64,000 nt of DNA from Caballeronia megalochromosomata (lineage in GTDB: Bacteria; Pseudomonadota; Gammaproteobacteria; Burkholderiales; Burkholderiaceae): NCBI GenBank assembly GCA_001580565.1, contig LRBF01000217.1:19212-83211 (forward strand), written 5' to 3'. The notes under the pieces were generated by a model. It searched no databases. It had not been told where the DNA came from and saw only the letters and a program-made list of their open reading frames with translations. Position numbers and translations under genes: made by a program. Shown here piece by piece: positions 40,895 through 49,106 of this stretch (the first letter of the stretch is position 1; the number at the start of each line of letters is the position of its first letter).

Positions 40895-41467
40895 ATGAAA
40901 AAGACTGCTCTCGACTTTTGGGTCGGCCTCTTCGTGGTGCTCGGTTTCGTGGCGCTGCTCTTTCTCGCGCTGAAGGCGGGCAACATGAGCTCCCTGTCGT
41001 TCCAGCAAACCTACGAGGTGAAACTCAAGTTCGACAACATCGGCGGGCTGAAGGCGCGCGCGCCGGTCAAGAGTGCGGGGGTGACGGTCGGGCGGGTCGG
41101 CGGCATCGGTTTCGACTCGAACACGTACCAGGCCGTCGTCACGATCGATATCGACAAGCAGTATCAGTTTCCGAAGGACTCGTCCGCGAAGATCCTGACG
41201 TCGGGTCTGCTCGGTGAGCAGTACATCGGCCTCGAGCCGGGCGGCGATGATCAGATGCTGAAAAATGGCGACACCATCACGATGACGCAATCGGCCGTGG
41301 TGCTCGAGAACCTGATCGGCCAGTTCCTCTACAACAAGGCGGCGGATTCCGGCGCCTCGAAATCATCGGCGGCGCCCGCGCCCGCACCGGCTTTCCCGGG
41401 TGCGGCGAGTGCGATGGGCGCATCGGGTGCGGCTGGTGCGAGCGCCGCGTCGGGCACGGCTCAATAA
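40895..41467 (+). CDS. mlaD: Phospholipid-binding MCE protein MlaD
   Basis: A 190-residue MCE-domain protein. One N-terminal membrane anchor (about 7-27) is followed by the MCE beta-barrel (about 38-120; KFDNIGGLKARAPVKSAGV and LTSGLLGEQYIGLEPGG). The tail is Ala/Pro/Ser-rich and likely disordered. MlaD hexamers form the periplasmic lipid tunnel atop MlaE. A 93-base gap separates it from mlaE. Confidence 0.95.
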   Translation: MKKTALDFWVGLFVVLGFVALLFLALKAGNMSSLSFQQTYEVKLKFDNIGGLKARAPVKSAGVTVGRVGGIGFDSNTYQAVVTIDIDKQYQFPKDSSAKILTSGLLGEQYIGLEPGGDDQMLKNGDTITMTQSAVVLENLIGQFLYNKAADSGASKSSAAPAPAPAFPGAASAMGASGAAGASAASGTAQ

Positions 41468-41477
41468 GGAGAACACC

Positions 41478-42377
41478 ATGCAGGCGATCGGGATGCGGCG
41501 CGCAATGATCGTGGCGGGCGCCATGGCGCTCGCCGGGTGCGCGACGGTCACGACCCCGACCAAAGGGGACCCATTCGAGAGCTACAACCGGACGATGTTC
41601 AAGGTCAACGATACCGTCGACCAATACGCGTTCAAGCCGGTGGCGAAGGGTTACGTGTGGGCGGTGCCGGAGCCGGTGCGCAACAGCGTGACCAACTTCT
41701 TCTCGAATATCGGCGACGTGTACATCGCCGCGAACAATCTGCTGCAGTTGAAGATTGCGGATGGTGTGTCGGACATCATGCGCGTCGCGATCAATACGCT
41801 GTTCGGCGTCGGCGGCCTGTTCGACGTCGCGACCATCGCGAAGCTGCCTAAGCACTCCGGGGATTTCGGCCTGACGCTCGGTCACTATGGCATGCCGTCC
41901 GGCCCGTATGTCGTGCTGCCGCTGCTCGGACCGAGTACCGTGCGGGATTCCGCGGGTCTCGTCGTCGACTATTTCGGCAATCCGCTCACCTATGTGAGCC
42001 CGGATTCGGTGAGCTGGGCACTCTACGGCGTGAACCTCATCAATGTGCGCGCGAATTTGCTGGGCGCGACCGACGTGCTCGCCGATGCCGCTCTCGACAA
42101 GTACTCGTTCGTGCGTAACGCGTACCTGCAACGCCGTCAGTATCTGATCTCCGGCGGCGACAGCAACATGCCGGATTACGGCGAAGCGCCCCTGCCGAAT
42201 TACGGCGACGAGGGCGCGGCTGCCGCGCAAGGCGCATCGGCCACAGCGGCCCCGGCCGCCGCCGCGCCGGCTTCGGGCACGGCCGCTGCTCCTGCTCCCG
42301 CGAGCGGGCCCAGCAATACGGTGCCGGGCAACCAGTATGTGCCGCCATCCGGCTTTCCTTCATTCCGCTTGCGTTGA
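41478..42377 (+). CDS. mlaA: Outer-membrane lipoprotein MlaA (VacJ)
   Basis: A 299-residue lipoprotein. The signal peptide ends in LAGC (lipobox, about residues 15-18), followed by DPFESYNRTMFKVND, the VacJ signature. MlaA pulls misplaced phospholipids from the outer leaflet and hands them to MlaC. The C-terminal 70 residues are Ala/Pro-rich, low complexity. AAGGAG precedes ATG 41478. In E. coli mlaA is unlinked, while here it sits between mlaD and mlaC, as in other Burkholderia. Confidence 0.95.
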   Translation: MQAIGMRRAMIVAGAMALAGCATVTTPTKGDPFESYNRTMFKVNDTVDQYAFKPVAKGYVWAVPEPVRNSVTNFFSNIGDVYIAANNLLQLKIADGVSDIMRVAINTLFGVGGLFDVATIAKLPKHSGDFGLTLGHYGMPSGPYVVLPLLGPSTVRDSAGLVVDYFGNPLTYVSPDSVSWALYGVNLINVRANLLGATDVLADAALDKYSFVRNAYLQRRQYLISGGDSNMPDYGEAPLPNYGDEGAAAAQGASATAAPAAAAPASGTAAAPAPASGPSNTVPGNQYVPPSGFPSFRLR

Positions 42378-42436
42378 GCGGGCTTCCGCTAACGCGCGGT
42401 AACATATCTAACGACATTTCTTACGCTTTGGATGCC

Positions 42437-42465
42437 GCGCCGTCTGAACTCGGTTCAGGCGGCGC
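42437..42465 (+). other. 13-bp intercistronic hairpin between mlaA and mlaC
   Basis: GCGCCGTCTGAAC (42437-42449) pairs throughout with GTTCAGGCGGCGC (42453-42465) around a TCG loop, with one G-T wobble. No T-run follows, so it is not a standard terminator. It may stabilise or process the mRNA between the lipoprotein and periplasmic carrier genes. Confidence 0.7.
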
Positions 42466-42501
42466 GCTCAAACCGAAGCCTCTACTTTTGCAGGGTCCGT
42501 G

Positions 42502-43131
42502 ATGAAAAAACTTTTGCTTCTTCCCATCTTCGCGATGTTCATGGCGCTTTGCGGCGCGGCGTCGGCGCAGAGCGTCGATTCGAGCGCGCCCGACGTGATG
42601 ATCAAGACGGTGACGCAGCAGGTCCTCGACGAGATCAAGTCGGACCCGAAGATCCAGTCGGGCGATATCAACAAGATCACCGAACTAGTCAATCAGAAGA
42701 TCCTGCCGTACACGGATTTCACGCGCACGACGCGCCTCGTGATGGGCCGTAACTGGAACTCGGCGACGCCGGAGCAGCAAAAGCAGATCGTCGAGCAGTT
42801 CAAGATGCTGCTGATCCGCACGTATTCGGGAGCGCTCGCACAGGTGCGCAACCAGACGGTCCAGTACAAGCCGTTCCGTGCGAATCCGGAAGACACCGAC
42901 GTGGTGGTCCGCTCGGTCGTGATGAACAACGGCTCGCCGGTCGAACTCGACTATCGCCTGTACAAGACGGCGCAAGGCTGGCGCGTGTACGACATCAACG
43001 TGCTCGGCGCATGGCTGATCCAGGCATATCAACAGCAGTTCAACGAGCAGATCTCGCAGAACGGCGTGAGTGGTCTGCTGCAGTTCCTGACTCAGCGTAA
43101 CCAGCAACTTGCGAGCGGCAAGGCATCGTGA
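42502..43131 (+). CDS. mlaC: Periplasmic phospholipid carrier MlaC
   Basis: A 209-residue periplasmic protein with a signal peptide (1-22, ending AASA) and the MlaC/Ttg2D fold (KSDPKIQSGDINKI, then YTDFTRTTRLVMGRNW). It shuttles phospholipids between MlaA and MlaD. ATG 42502 is preferred over the immediately upstream GTG at 42499. The mlaB GTG overlaps its stop. Confidence 0.95.
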   Translation: MKKLLLLPIFAMFMALCGAASAQSVDSSAPDVMIKTVTQQVLDEIKSDPKIQSGDINKITELVNQKILPYTDFTRTTRLVMGRNWNSATPEQQKQIVEQFKMLLIRTYSGALAQVRNQTVQYKPFRANPEDTDVVVRSVVMNNGSPVELDYRLYKTAQGWRVYDINVLGAWLIQAYQQQFNEQISQNGVSGLLQFLTQRNQQLASGKAS

Positions 43132-43415
43132 GCACGCCAGCCACGGGCGGTCGTTTCCAGACCGCCACAACCCTGACCCACGAGAGCGCGAAGTCCGCGC
43201 TCGACGCGGGTCTCTCGCGCATCGCGGCAGGCGCGACCGAAGTCGACTGCGCGCCGCTCACGCAATTCGACTCCTCCGCGCTCGCCGTGCTGCTCGCGTG
43301 GCAGCGCGCGGCGTCCTCGCGTGGCGCCGTACTGGGCGTCGTCAATCTTCCTTCCGGGCTCGTCAGTCTCGCGCGAGCCTACGGCGTCGACACGCTGCTT
43401 TCGTTCCGACATTGA
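43128..43415 (+). CDS. mlaB: STAS-domain protein MlaB
   Basis: A 95-residue STAS-domain protein that binds MlaF and is needed for its ATPase activity. The core motif DCAPLTQFDSSALAVLLAWQR matches STAS anti-sigma antagonist-like folds. It begins with GTG 43128 overlapping mlaC. Last gene of the mlaFEDACB operon. Confidence 0.88.
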   Translation: MSTPATGGRFQTATTLTHESAKSALDAGLSRIAAGATEVDCAPLTQFDSSALAVLLAWQRAASSRGAVLGVVNLPSGLVSLARAYGVDTLLSFRH

Positions 43416-43502
43416 TCCTGTTCTGACGTCTCGCAGAACGCGGCAGCATGCTTCGCTGCCGCAATCAGGATCGCTCCGAAGTCGGCTCCAGTCGCTTTGC
43501 CC

Positions 43503-43544
43503 TATAATCAAACGTTTTTTTCGGGCCCGCACCCGGCCCTTTTT
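43503..43544 (+). promoter_or_regulatory. Candidate -10 followed by a leader hairpin with T-run
   Basis: TATAAT at 43503-43508 is a strong -10 without an obvious -35. About 15 bases on, GGGCC (43523-43527) pairs with GGCCC (43535-43539) and is followed by five T's, like a compact intrinsic terminator. It could end mla transcription or attenuate the ABC-2 operon that starts at 43619. Another hairpin without T's lies at 43440-43462. Confidence 0.45.
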
Positions 43545-43618
43545 GTCTGAGCCCGGGTCCGTCAAGCGAAAATCCGCACATTCGAGGCGCGGCCGCGTAC
43601 GGCGCGCGCACTGTCTAC

Positions 43619-44545
43619 ATGTCAGCCATAGAAATCCGAAACGTCAGGAAGCGCTACAAGGCTCTCCAGGCGCTCAAAGGCGTGAGCCTCACGGTGGAAG
43701 AGGGCGAGTTCTTCGGCTTGCTCGGCCCCAACGGCGCGGGCAAGACCACGTTGATCAGCATTCTGGCCGGCCTGGCGCGCGCCGATAGCGGCACGATCTC
43801 CGTGCGCGGCCACGATGTCGTCACTGACTTCCGGGCGGCGCGGCGTGCGCTCGGCGTCGTGCCGCAGGAACTGGTGTTCGATCCGTTCTTCACCGTGCGC
43901 GAGTCGTTGCGGATTCAGTCCGGCTACTTCGGCTTGCGCAACAACGACGACTGGATCGACGAAGTCATGGCCAATCTCGATCTCACCGAGAAGGCCGACG
44001 TCAACACGCGCGCGCTGTCGGGCGGGATGAAGCGACGCGTGCTGGTCGCCCAAGCGCTCGTGCATCGTCCGCCCGTGATCGTGCTCGATGAGCCCACCGC
44101 CGGCGTCGATGTCGAATTGCGTCAGACGCTCTGGAAGTTCATCTCGCGCCTGAATCGCGAAGGCCACACCATCGTGCTGACGACGCACTATCTCGAAGAA
44201 GCCGAATCGCTGTGTCACCGGCTAGCGATGCTTCGTCGCGGTGAAGTCGTCGCGCTGGAGCGCACGAGCACGCTGTTGCAGCGCTTTTCGGGCATGCAGT
44301 TGTATCTGCGCCTGTCGAACGGCGCGTTGCCCGTGGAGTTGCGCGCGCTCGAAGTCGATCCGCACGCGGTGTCGGGCACGCAGCATCTGCTGCGCCTCGC
44401 GAGCTACGACGAAGTCGAGCCGATTCTCGCGAAATGTCGCGCGGCAGGCTGCACGTTCGATGAAATCGACGTGCGCAAAGCCGATCTGGAAGACGTGTTC
44501 GTGCAGGTGATGAACGAGCCGGAAGTGGTCGAGGGACTTTCATGA
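43619..44545 (+). CDS. ABC-2 type exporter, ATP-binding protein (YadG-like)
   Basis: A 308-residue ABC ATPase with Walker A GPNGAGKTT, signature ALSGGMKRR and Walker B IVLDEPTAGVD. The sequence resembles YadG/CcmA-type drug or polysaccharide exporter ATPases. It overlaps the permease gene by 4 bases. Substrate unknown; position between mla and murA suggests an envelope role, by inference only. Confidence 0.9.
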   Translation: MSAIEIRNVRKRYKALQALKGVSLTVEEGEFFGLLGPNGAGKTTLISILAGLARADSGTISVRGHDVVTDFRAARRALGVVPQELVFDPFFTVRESLRIQSGYFGLRNNDDWIDEVMANLDLTEKADVNTRALSGGMKRRVLVAQALVHRPPVIVLDEPTAGVDVELRQTLWKFISRLNREGHTIVLTTHYLEEAESLCHRLAMLRRGEVVALERTSTLLQRFSGMQLYLRLSNGALPVELRALEVDPHAVSGTQHLLRLASYDEVEPILAKCRAAGCTFDEIDVRKADLEDVFVQVMNEPEVVEGLS

Positions 44546-45297
44546 GCGGTTTCCAGACGTTGTTCTACAAGGAGCTGCTGCGCTTCTGGAAGGTTTCGTT
44601 TCAGACCGTGCTCGCGCCGGTGATCACGGCGCTGCTGTATCTGACCATTTTCGGTCACGCGCTGTCGGGGCGCGTAGAGGTGTATCCGGGCGTCGGCTAC
44701 ACGAGCTTTCTCGTGCCCGGCCTCGTGATGATGAGCGTGCTGCAGAACGCGTTCGCGAACAGTTCTTCGTCGCTGATCCAGTCGAAGATCACCGGCAATC
44801 TCGTGTTCGTGCTGCTGCCGCCGATCGCGCATTGGGAAATGTTCTTCGCGTACGTGCTGGCATCGGTCGTGCGCGGGCTGTGCGTGGGCTTCGGCGTGTT
44901 CATCGTGACGATATGGTTCATCCCGATGTCTTTTTCGGCGCCGTTCTACATCATTGCGTTCGCGATCCTCGGCTCGGGCATTCTCGGCACGCTCGGTTTG
45001 ATCGCGGGCATCTGGGCCGACAAGTTCGATCAACTGGCCGCGTTCCAGAACTTCCTGATCATGCCGCTCACGTTTCTTTCCGGCGTGTTCTACTCGACCC
45101 ATACGCTGCCGCCCGTGTGGCGCGCGGTGTCGCATCTGAATCCGTTCTTCTACATGATCGACGGCTTTCGCTACGGCTTCTTCGGCCTGTCCGACGTGAA
45201 TCCGCTGATGAGCCTTTGCATCGTCGGCGGATTCCTGGCTGTGCTGGCGCTGATCGCCGTACGTTTGCTCGCGAGCGGCTACAAGCTGCGTCACTAA
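44542..45297 (+). CDS. ABC-2 type exporter, permease (YadH-like)
   Basis: A 251-residue permease with about six membrane segments and the ABC-2 signature block FLVPGLVMMSVLQNAF and MPLTFLSGVFYS. With the preceding ATPase it should form a dimeric exporter. Substrate unknown. A BolA-family gene follows 15 bases later. Confidence 0.9.
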   Translation: MSGFQTLFYKELLRFWKVSFQTVLAPVITALLYLTIFGHALSGRVEVYPGVGYTSFLVPGLVMMSVLQNAFANSSSSLIQSKITGNLVFVLLPPIAHWEMFFAYVLASVVRGLCVGFGVFIVTIWFIPMSFSAPFYIIAFAILGSGILGTLGLIAGIWADKFDQLAAFQNFLIMPLTFLSGVFYSTHTLPPVWRAVSHLNPFFYMIDGFRYGFFGLSDVNPLMSLCIVGGFLAVLALIAVRLLASGYKLRH

Positions 45298-45312
45298 TTC
45301 AAGGAGACTTCC

Positions 45313-45552
45313 ATGTTGCCGACTCCGGAGCAGGTGAAGGACTACATCGCTGGCGGCCTGTCCTGCCAGCATCTCGAAGTGGAAGGCGACGGCCAGCACT
45401 TTTTCGCGACCATCGTGAGCGATGCGTTCGTCGGCAAGCGGCTGATCGCGCGTCATCAACTGGTTTATGCGGCGCTCGGCGAGCGCATGCGCGAGGAAAT
45501 TCATGCGCTCAGCATGAAGACCCTCACCCCCGACGAGTGGAAAACGGCCTGA
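45313..45552 (+). CDS. ibaG: BolA-family protein (IbaG-like)
   Basis: A 79-residue BolA/IbaG protein with the conserved GDGQHFFATIVSDAFVGK and RLIARHQLVYAALG blocks. IbaG binds monothiol glutaredoxin and an iron-sulfur cluster. As in E. coli and many relatives it precedes murA, here in the order ABC-2 pair, ibaG, murA. A GGAGA precedes the ATG. Confidence 0.92.
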   Translation: MLPTPEQVKDYIAGGLSCQHLEVEGDGQHFFATIVSDAFVGKRLIARHQLVYAALGERMREEIHALSMKTLTPDEWKTA

Positions 45553-45704
45553 GTCCACCCGGCGAAGCCAATCAGGTCACACGATTCAATTTACGTAACA
45601 CCGGCATCACCGGCAGACAAAGGCAGTAAAGAGTGCGATTCATTCAAGACAACCGCGGCGCCGAAAACGGCTCCGCAGCAGGAAGCTCGGTCGAAGGACA
45701 AGCC

Positions 45705-46976
45705 ATGGATAAACTGGTCATCACAGGGGGCGCGAAGCTCTCCGGCGAAATTACCGTATCGGGCGCAAAGAACGCGGCTTTGCCGATTCTTTGCGCAAGC
45801 CTTCTCACCGCCGACGACGTCCATCTGTCGAACGTGCCGAATCTTCAGGACGTGCGCACGATGGTCAAGCTGCTGCGCCAGATGGGCGTGCAGTCCGAAG
45901 TGTCCGGCGACGGCCGCGTGAGCCTCAATGCGTCGAAGGTCGACAAGCTGGTCGCGCCGTACGAAATGGTGAAGACGATGCGCGCGTCGATTCTCGTGCT
46001 CGGGCCGCTCGTCGCGCGCTTCGGCGAGGCGAAGGTGTCGCTGCCCGGCGGGTGCGCGATCGGCGCGCGTCCGGTCGATCAGCACATCAAGGGCCTGCAG
46101 GCGATGGGCGCCGAGATCAACATCGAGCACGGCTTCATCGAAGCGCGCGCGAAGCGTCTGAAGGGCGCGCGCATCATCACCGACATGATCACCGTCACCG
46201 GCACCGAAAACCTGCTGATGGCCGCGGTGCTCGCTGAAGGCGAGACGGTGATCGAGAACGCGGCGCGCGAACCCGAAGTGAGCGACCTCGCGCATCTGCT
46301 CGTGAAGATGGGCGCGAAGATCGACGGCATCGGCACCGATCGTCTGGTGATTCAGGGCGTCGACAAGCTGCACGGCGCGAAGCATGACGTCGTGCCGGAT
46401 CGCATCGAGGCGGGCACGTTCCTGTGTGCGGTCGCGGCGGCGGGCGGCGATGTCACGCTGCGTCGCGTGAGCTCGCATCTGCTCGACGCCGTGACGGCCA
46501 AGCTGCGCGAAGCCGGCGTTAGCATCGAAGAAGGCGACGACTGGATGCGCGTGCGCATGGACAAGCGCGCCGGCGCGGTGAATATCCGCACGTCCGAATA
46601 TCCCGCGTTCCCCACCGACATGCAGGCGCAGTTCATGGCGCTCAACACGATCGCGAACGGCACCTCGCAAGTGGTCGAGACGATCTTCGAGAACCGCTTC
46701 ATGCATGTGCAGGAGTTGAACCGTCTCGGCGCGCACATCACGATCGACGGCAATACGGCGCTCGTGGCCGGCGTCGCAAAACTGTCCGGCGCCAAGGTCA
46801 TGGCGACCGATCTGCGCGCGTCGGCGAGTCTCGTGATCGCGGCGCTGTGCGCGGACGGCGAGACGCTGATCGACCGCATCTACCATCTGGACCGCGGCTA
46901 CGACCGCATGGAATCGAAACTGACGGCGGTCGGCGCGAACGTGCGCCGCATCAAGGGCAGCGGGAGCGAACAATGA
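45705..46976 (+). CDS. murA: UDP-N-acetylglucosamine 1-carboxyvinyltransferase
   Basis: A 423-residue EPSP-synthase-fold enzyme starting peptidoglycan precursor synthesis. C117 in LPGGCAIGARPVD is the fosfomycin-reactive catalytic cysteine. ATG 45705 (MDKLVITGG) aligns with the family start and has GAAGGA six bases upstream; an upstream GTG at 45633 would add 24 residues and cannot be excluded. The stop overlaps the hisG start by 4 bases. Confidence 0.97.
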   Translation: MDKLVITGGAKLSGEITVSGAKNAALPILCASLLTADDVHLSNVPNLQDVRTMVKLLRQMGVQSEVSGDGRVSLNASKVDKLVAPYEMVKTMRASILVLGPLVARFGEAKVSLPGGCAIGARPVDQHIKGLQAMGAEINIEHGFIEARAKRLKGARIITDMITVTGTENLLMAAVLAEGETVIENAAREPEVSDLAHLLVKMGAKIDGIGTDRLVIQGVDKLHGAKHDVVPDRIEAGTFLCAVAAAGGDVTLRRVSSHLLDAVTAKLREAGVSIEEGDDWMRVRMDKRAGAVNIRTSEYPAFPTDMQAQFMALNTIANGTSQVVETIFENRFMHVQELNRLGAHITIDGNTALVAGVAKLSGAKVMATDLRASASLVIAALCADGETLIDRIYHLDRGYDRMESKLTAVGANVRRIKGSGSEQ

Positions 46977-47665
46977 GTTCGCTGCCGCAGACGTCGTCGT
47001 CGGTGGAGCCTAGCGCGCCCCTCACGCTCGCGTTGTCGAAAGGGCGTATCTTCGAGGAAACGCTGCCGCTGCTCGCCGCAGCCGGCGTGCAGGTGGCCGA
47101 AGATCCGGAGAGCTCGCGCAAGCTGATCCTGCCGACCACGAATCCGAACCTGCGCGTGATCATCGTGCGCGCGACCGACGTGCCGACCTACGTCGAATAC
47201 GGCGCGGCGGATTTCGGCGTCGCGGGCAAGGACGTGCTGATCGAGCACGGCGGCAGCGGCCTGTATCAGCCGATCGATCTGGACATCGCGCGTTGCCGCA
47301 TGTCGGTGGCCGTGAAGTCGGGCTTCGATTACGCGAGCGCGGTGCGCCAGGGCGCGCGTTTGCGCGTCGCGACGAAATACACCGAGACCGCGCGTCAGCA
47401 TTTCGCGGCGAAGGGCGTCCACGTCGATCTGATCAAGCTGTACGGTTCGATGGAACTCGCGCCGCTCGTCGGCCTCGCCGATGCGATCGTCGATCTGGTC
47501 AGCTCGGGCGGCACTCTGCGGGCGAACAACCTTGTCGAGGTCGAAGAGATCATGCAGATTTCATCGCGCCTCGTCGTGAATCAGGCGGCGCTCAAGCTGA
47601 AGCGCGCGGCGCTCAAGCCGTACCTCGACGCCTTCGAGCGCGCCACGGCCGCAACAGGAAATTAG
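46973..47665 (+). CDS. hisG: ATP phosphoribosyltransferase, short form
   Basis: A 230-residue catalytic subunit for the first step of histidine synthesis. It is the short HisGS form lacking the C-terminal regulatory domain, so it should need HisZ, which is not in this window. LALSKGRIFEETLPLL and the PRPP loop DLVSSGGTLRANNL are clear. It overlaps murA and leads the his genes. Confidence 0.96.
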   Translation: MSSLPQTSSSVEPSAPLTLALSKGRIFEETLPLLAAAGVQVAEDPESSRKLILPTTNPNLRVIIVRATDVPTYVEYGAADFGVAGKDVLIEHGGSGLYQPIDLDIARCRMSVAVKSGFDYASAVRQGARLRVATKYTETARQHFAAKGVHVDLIKLYGSMELAPLVGLADAIVDLVSSGGTLRANNLVEVEEIMQISSRLVVNQAALKLKRAALKPYLDAFERATAATGN

Positions 47666-47711
47666 GCGAGCCGCACGCCGCGGCGCGCCAACAGGAAAAC
47701 GGAAAACCAGC

Positions 47712-49034
47712 ATGTCTATCAAGATTCGCAAACTCGATTCCAGCGCCGACGGTTTTCAGAAGGCGCTGCGTGCGGTTCTCGCATTCGAGGCGAGCGAGGA
47801 CGAGGCGATCGAGCGCTCGGTCGCGCAGATTCTCGCGGACGTCAAGGCGCGCGGCGATGAGGCCGTGCTCGAATACACCAACAAGTTCGATCGCCTGAAG
47901 GCGAAGAGCGTGGCGGCGCTCGAATTGCCGCTGTCCGAAATGGAAGCCGCGCTCGAAGGGCTCGAGCCGAAGCGCCGCGCGGCGCTCGAAGCGGCTGCAG
48001 CGCGTGTGCGCGGCTACCACGAGAAGCAGCGCATCGAGTGCGGCAGTCATAGCTGGCAATACACCGAAGCCGACGGCACCGTGCTCGGGCAGAGAGTCAC
48101 GCCGCTCGATCGCGCGGGCATCTACGTGCCGGGCGGCAAGGCCGCGTATCCGTCGTCGGTGCTGATGAACGCGATTCCGGCGCGCGTCGCGGGCGTGAAG
48201 GAAATCGTGATGGTCGTGCCCACGCCCGACGGCGTGAAGAATCCGCTCGTGCTCGCGGCGGCGCTGCTCGGCGGCGTGGATCGCGTGTTCACGATCGGCG
48301 GCGCGCAGGCTGTCGGCGCGCTCGCGTACGGCACGCAAAGCGTGCCCGCGGTCGACAAGATCTGCGGCCCGGGCAACGCGTATGTCGCGTCTGCGAAGCG
48401 TCGCGTGTTCGGCACGGTCGGCATCGACATGATCGCGGGGCCGTCCGAAATTCTCGTCATCTGCGACGCCACCACCGATCCGCGCTGGGTCGCGATGGAC
48501 CTGTTCTCGCAAGCCGAGCACGACGAACTCGCGCAATCCATTCTGTTGTGCCCGGACGACAACTTCATCCAGCGCGTCGAGGATGCGATCGTCGAACTGT
48601 TGCCGTCGATGCCGCGCCGCGATGTCATCCAGCGTTCGCTCGAAGATCGCGGGGCGCTCATCAAGGTGAAGGACATGGAGCAGGCGTGCGCGATCGCCAA
48701 CGACATTGCGCCGGAGCATCTGGAGATTTCCGCGCTCGATCCGCATCAGTGGGCCGCGCAGATTCATAATGCAGGCGCGATGTTCCTCGGCCGCTACACG
48801 AGCGAAAGCCTCGGCGACTATTGCGCCGGTCCGAACCACGTGCTGCCGACTTCGCGCACCGCGCGCTTCTCGTCGCCGCTGGGCGTGTACGATTTCATGA
48901 AGCGTTCGAGCGTGATCGAAGTGAGCGCGGACGGCGCGCAGACGCTCGGCGAAATCGCGGCGGAACTGGCGTACGGCGAAGGCTTGCAGGCGCATGCGAA
49001 GAGCGCCGAGTATCGAATGAAAAACATCGGCTGA
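47712..49034 (+). CDS. hisD: Histidinol dehydrogenase
   Basis: A 440-residue zinc-dependent dehydrogenase carrying out the last two oxidations to histidine. The signature block IAGPSEILVICDATTDPRWVA and the QAEHDELAQS zinc-site motif are present. It lies 46 bases after hisG. The start ATG 47712 is 3 bases after a CC AGC, with GGAAAA further upstream. Confidence 0.96.
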   Translation: MSIKIRKLDSSADGFQKALRAVLAFEASEDEAIERSVAQILADVKARGDEAVLEYTNKFDRLKAKSVAALELPLSEMEAALEGLEPKRRAALEAAAARVRGYHEKQRIECGSHSWQYTEADGTVLGQRVTPLDRAGIYVPGGKAAYPSSVLMNAIPARVAGVKEIVMVVPTPDGVKNPLVLAAALLGGVDRVFTIGGAQAVGALAYGTQSVPAVDKICGPGNAYVASAKRRVFGTVGIDMIAGPSEILVICDATTDPRWVAMDLFSQAEHDELAQSILLCPDDNFIQRVEDAIVELLPSMPRRDVIQRSLEDRGALIKVKDMEQACAIANDIAPEHLEISALDPHQWAAQIHNAGAMFLGRYTSESLGDYCAGPNHVLPTSRTARFSSPLGVYDFMKRSSVIEVSADGAQTLGEIAAELAYGEGLQAHAKSAEYRMKNIG

Positions 49035-49057
49035 ATCAGGCCGACCCGAATGAACGA

Positions 49058-49100
49058 GGCGGCCTGAGAGCCGCCGCACGACCGGCGAGAGAGACGCCGG
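49058..49100 (+). other. Tandem hairpins between hisD and hisC
   Basis: GGCGGC (49058-49063) pairs with GCCGCC (49070-49075), and CCGGCG (49082-49087) with CGCCGG (49095-49100). The second loop is AGAGAGA, the only purine-rich ribosome-site-like sequence before the hisC ATG at 49107. Structure could therefore influence hisC translation. Confidence 0.6.
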
Positions 49101-49106
49101 CAAATC

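Noticed and set aside
43440..43462. GCGGCAGC/GCTGCCGC hairpin after mlaB as an intrinsic terminator
   Set aside because: The stem is good but no T-run follows; the hairpin at 43523-43544 fits better.
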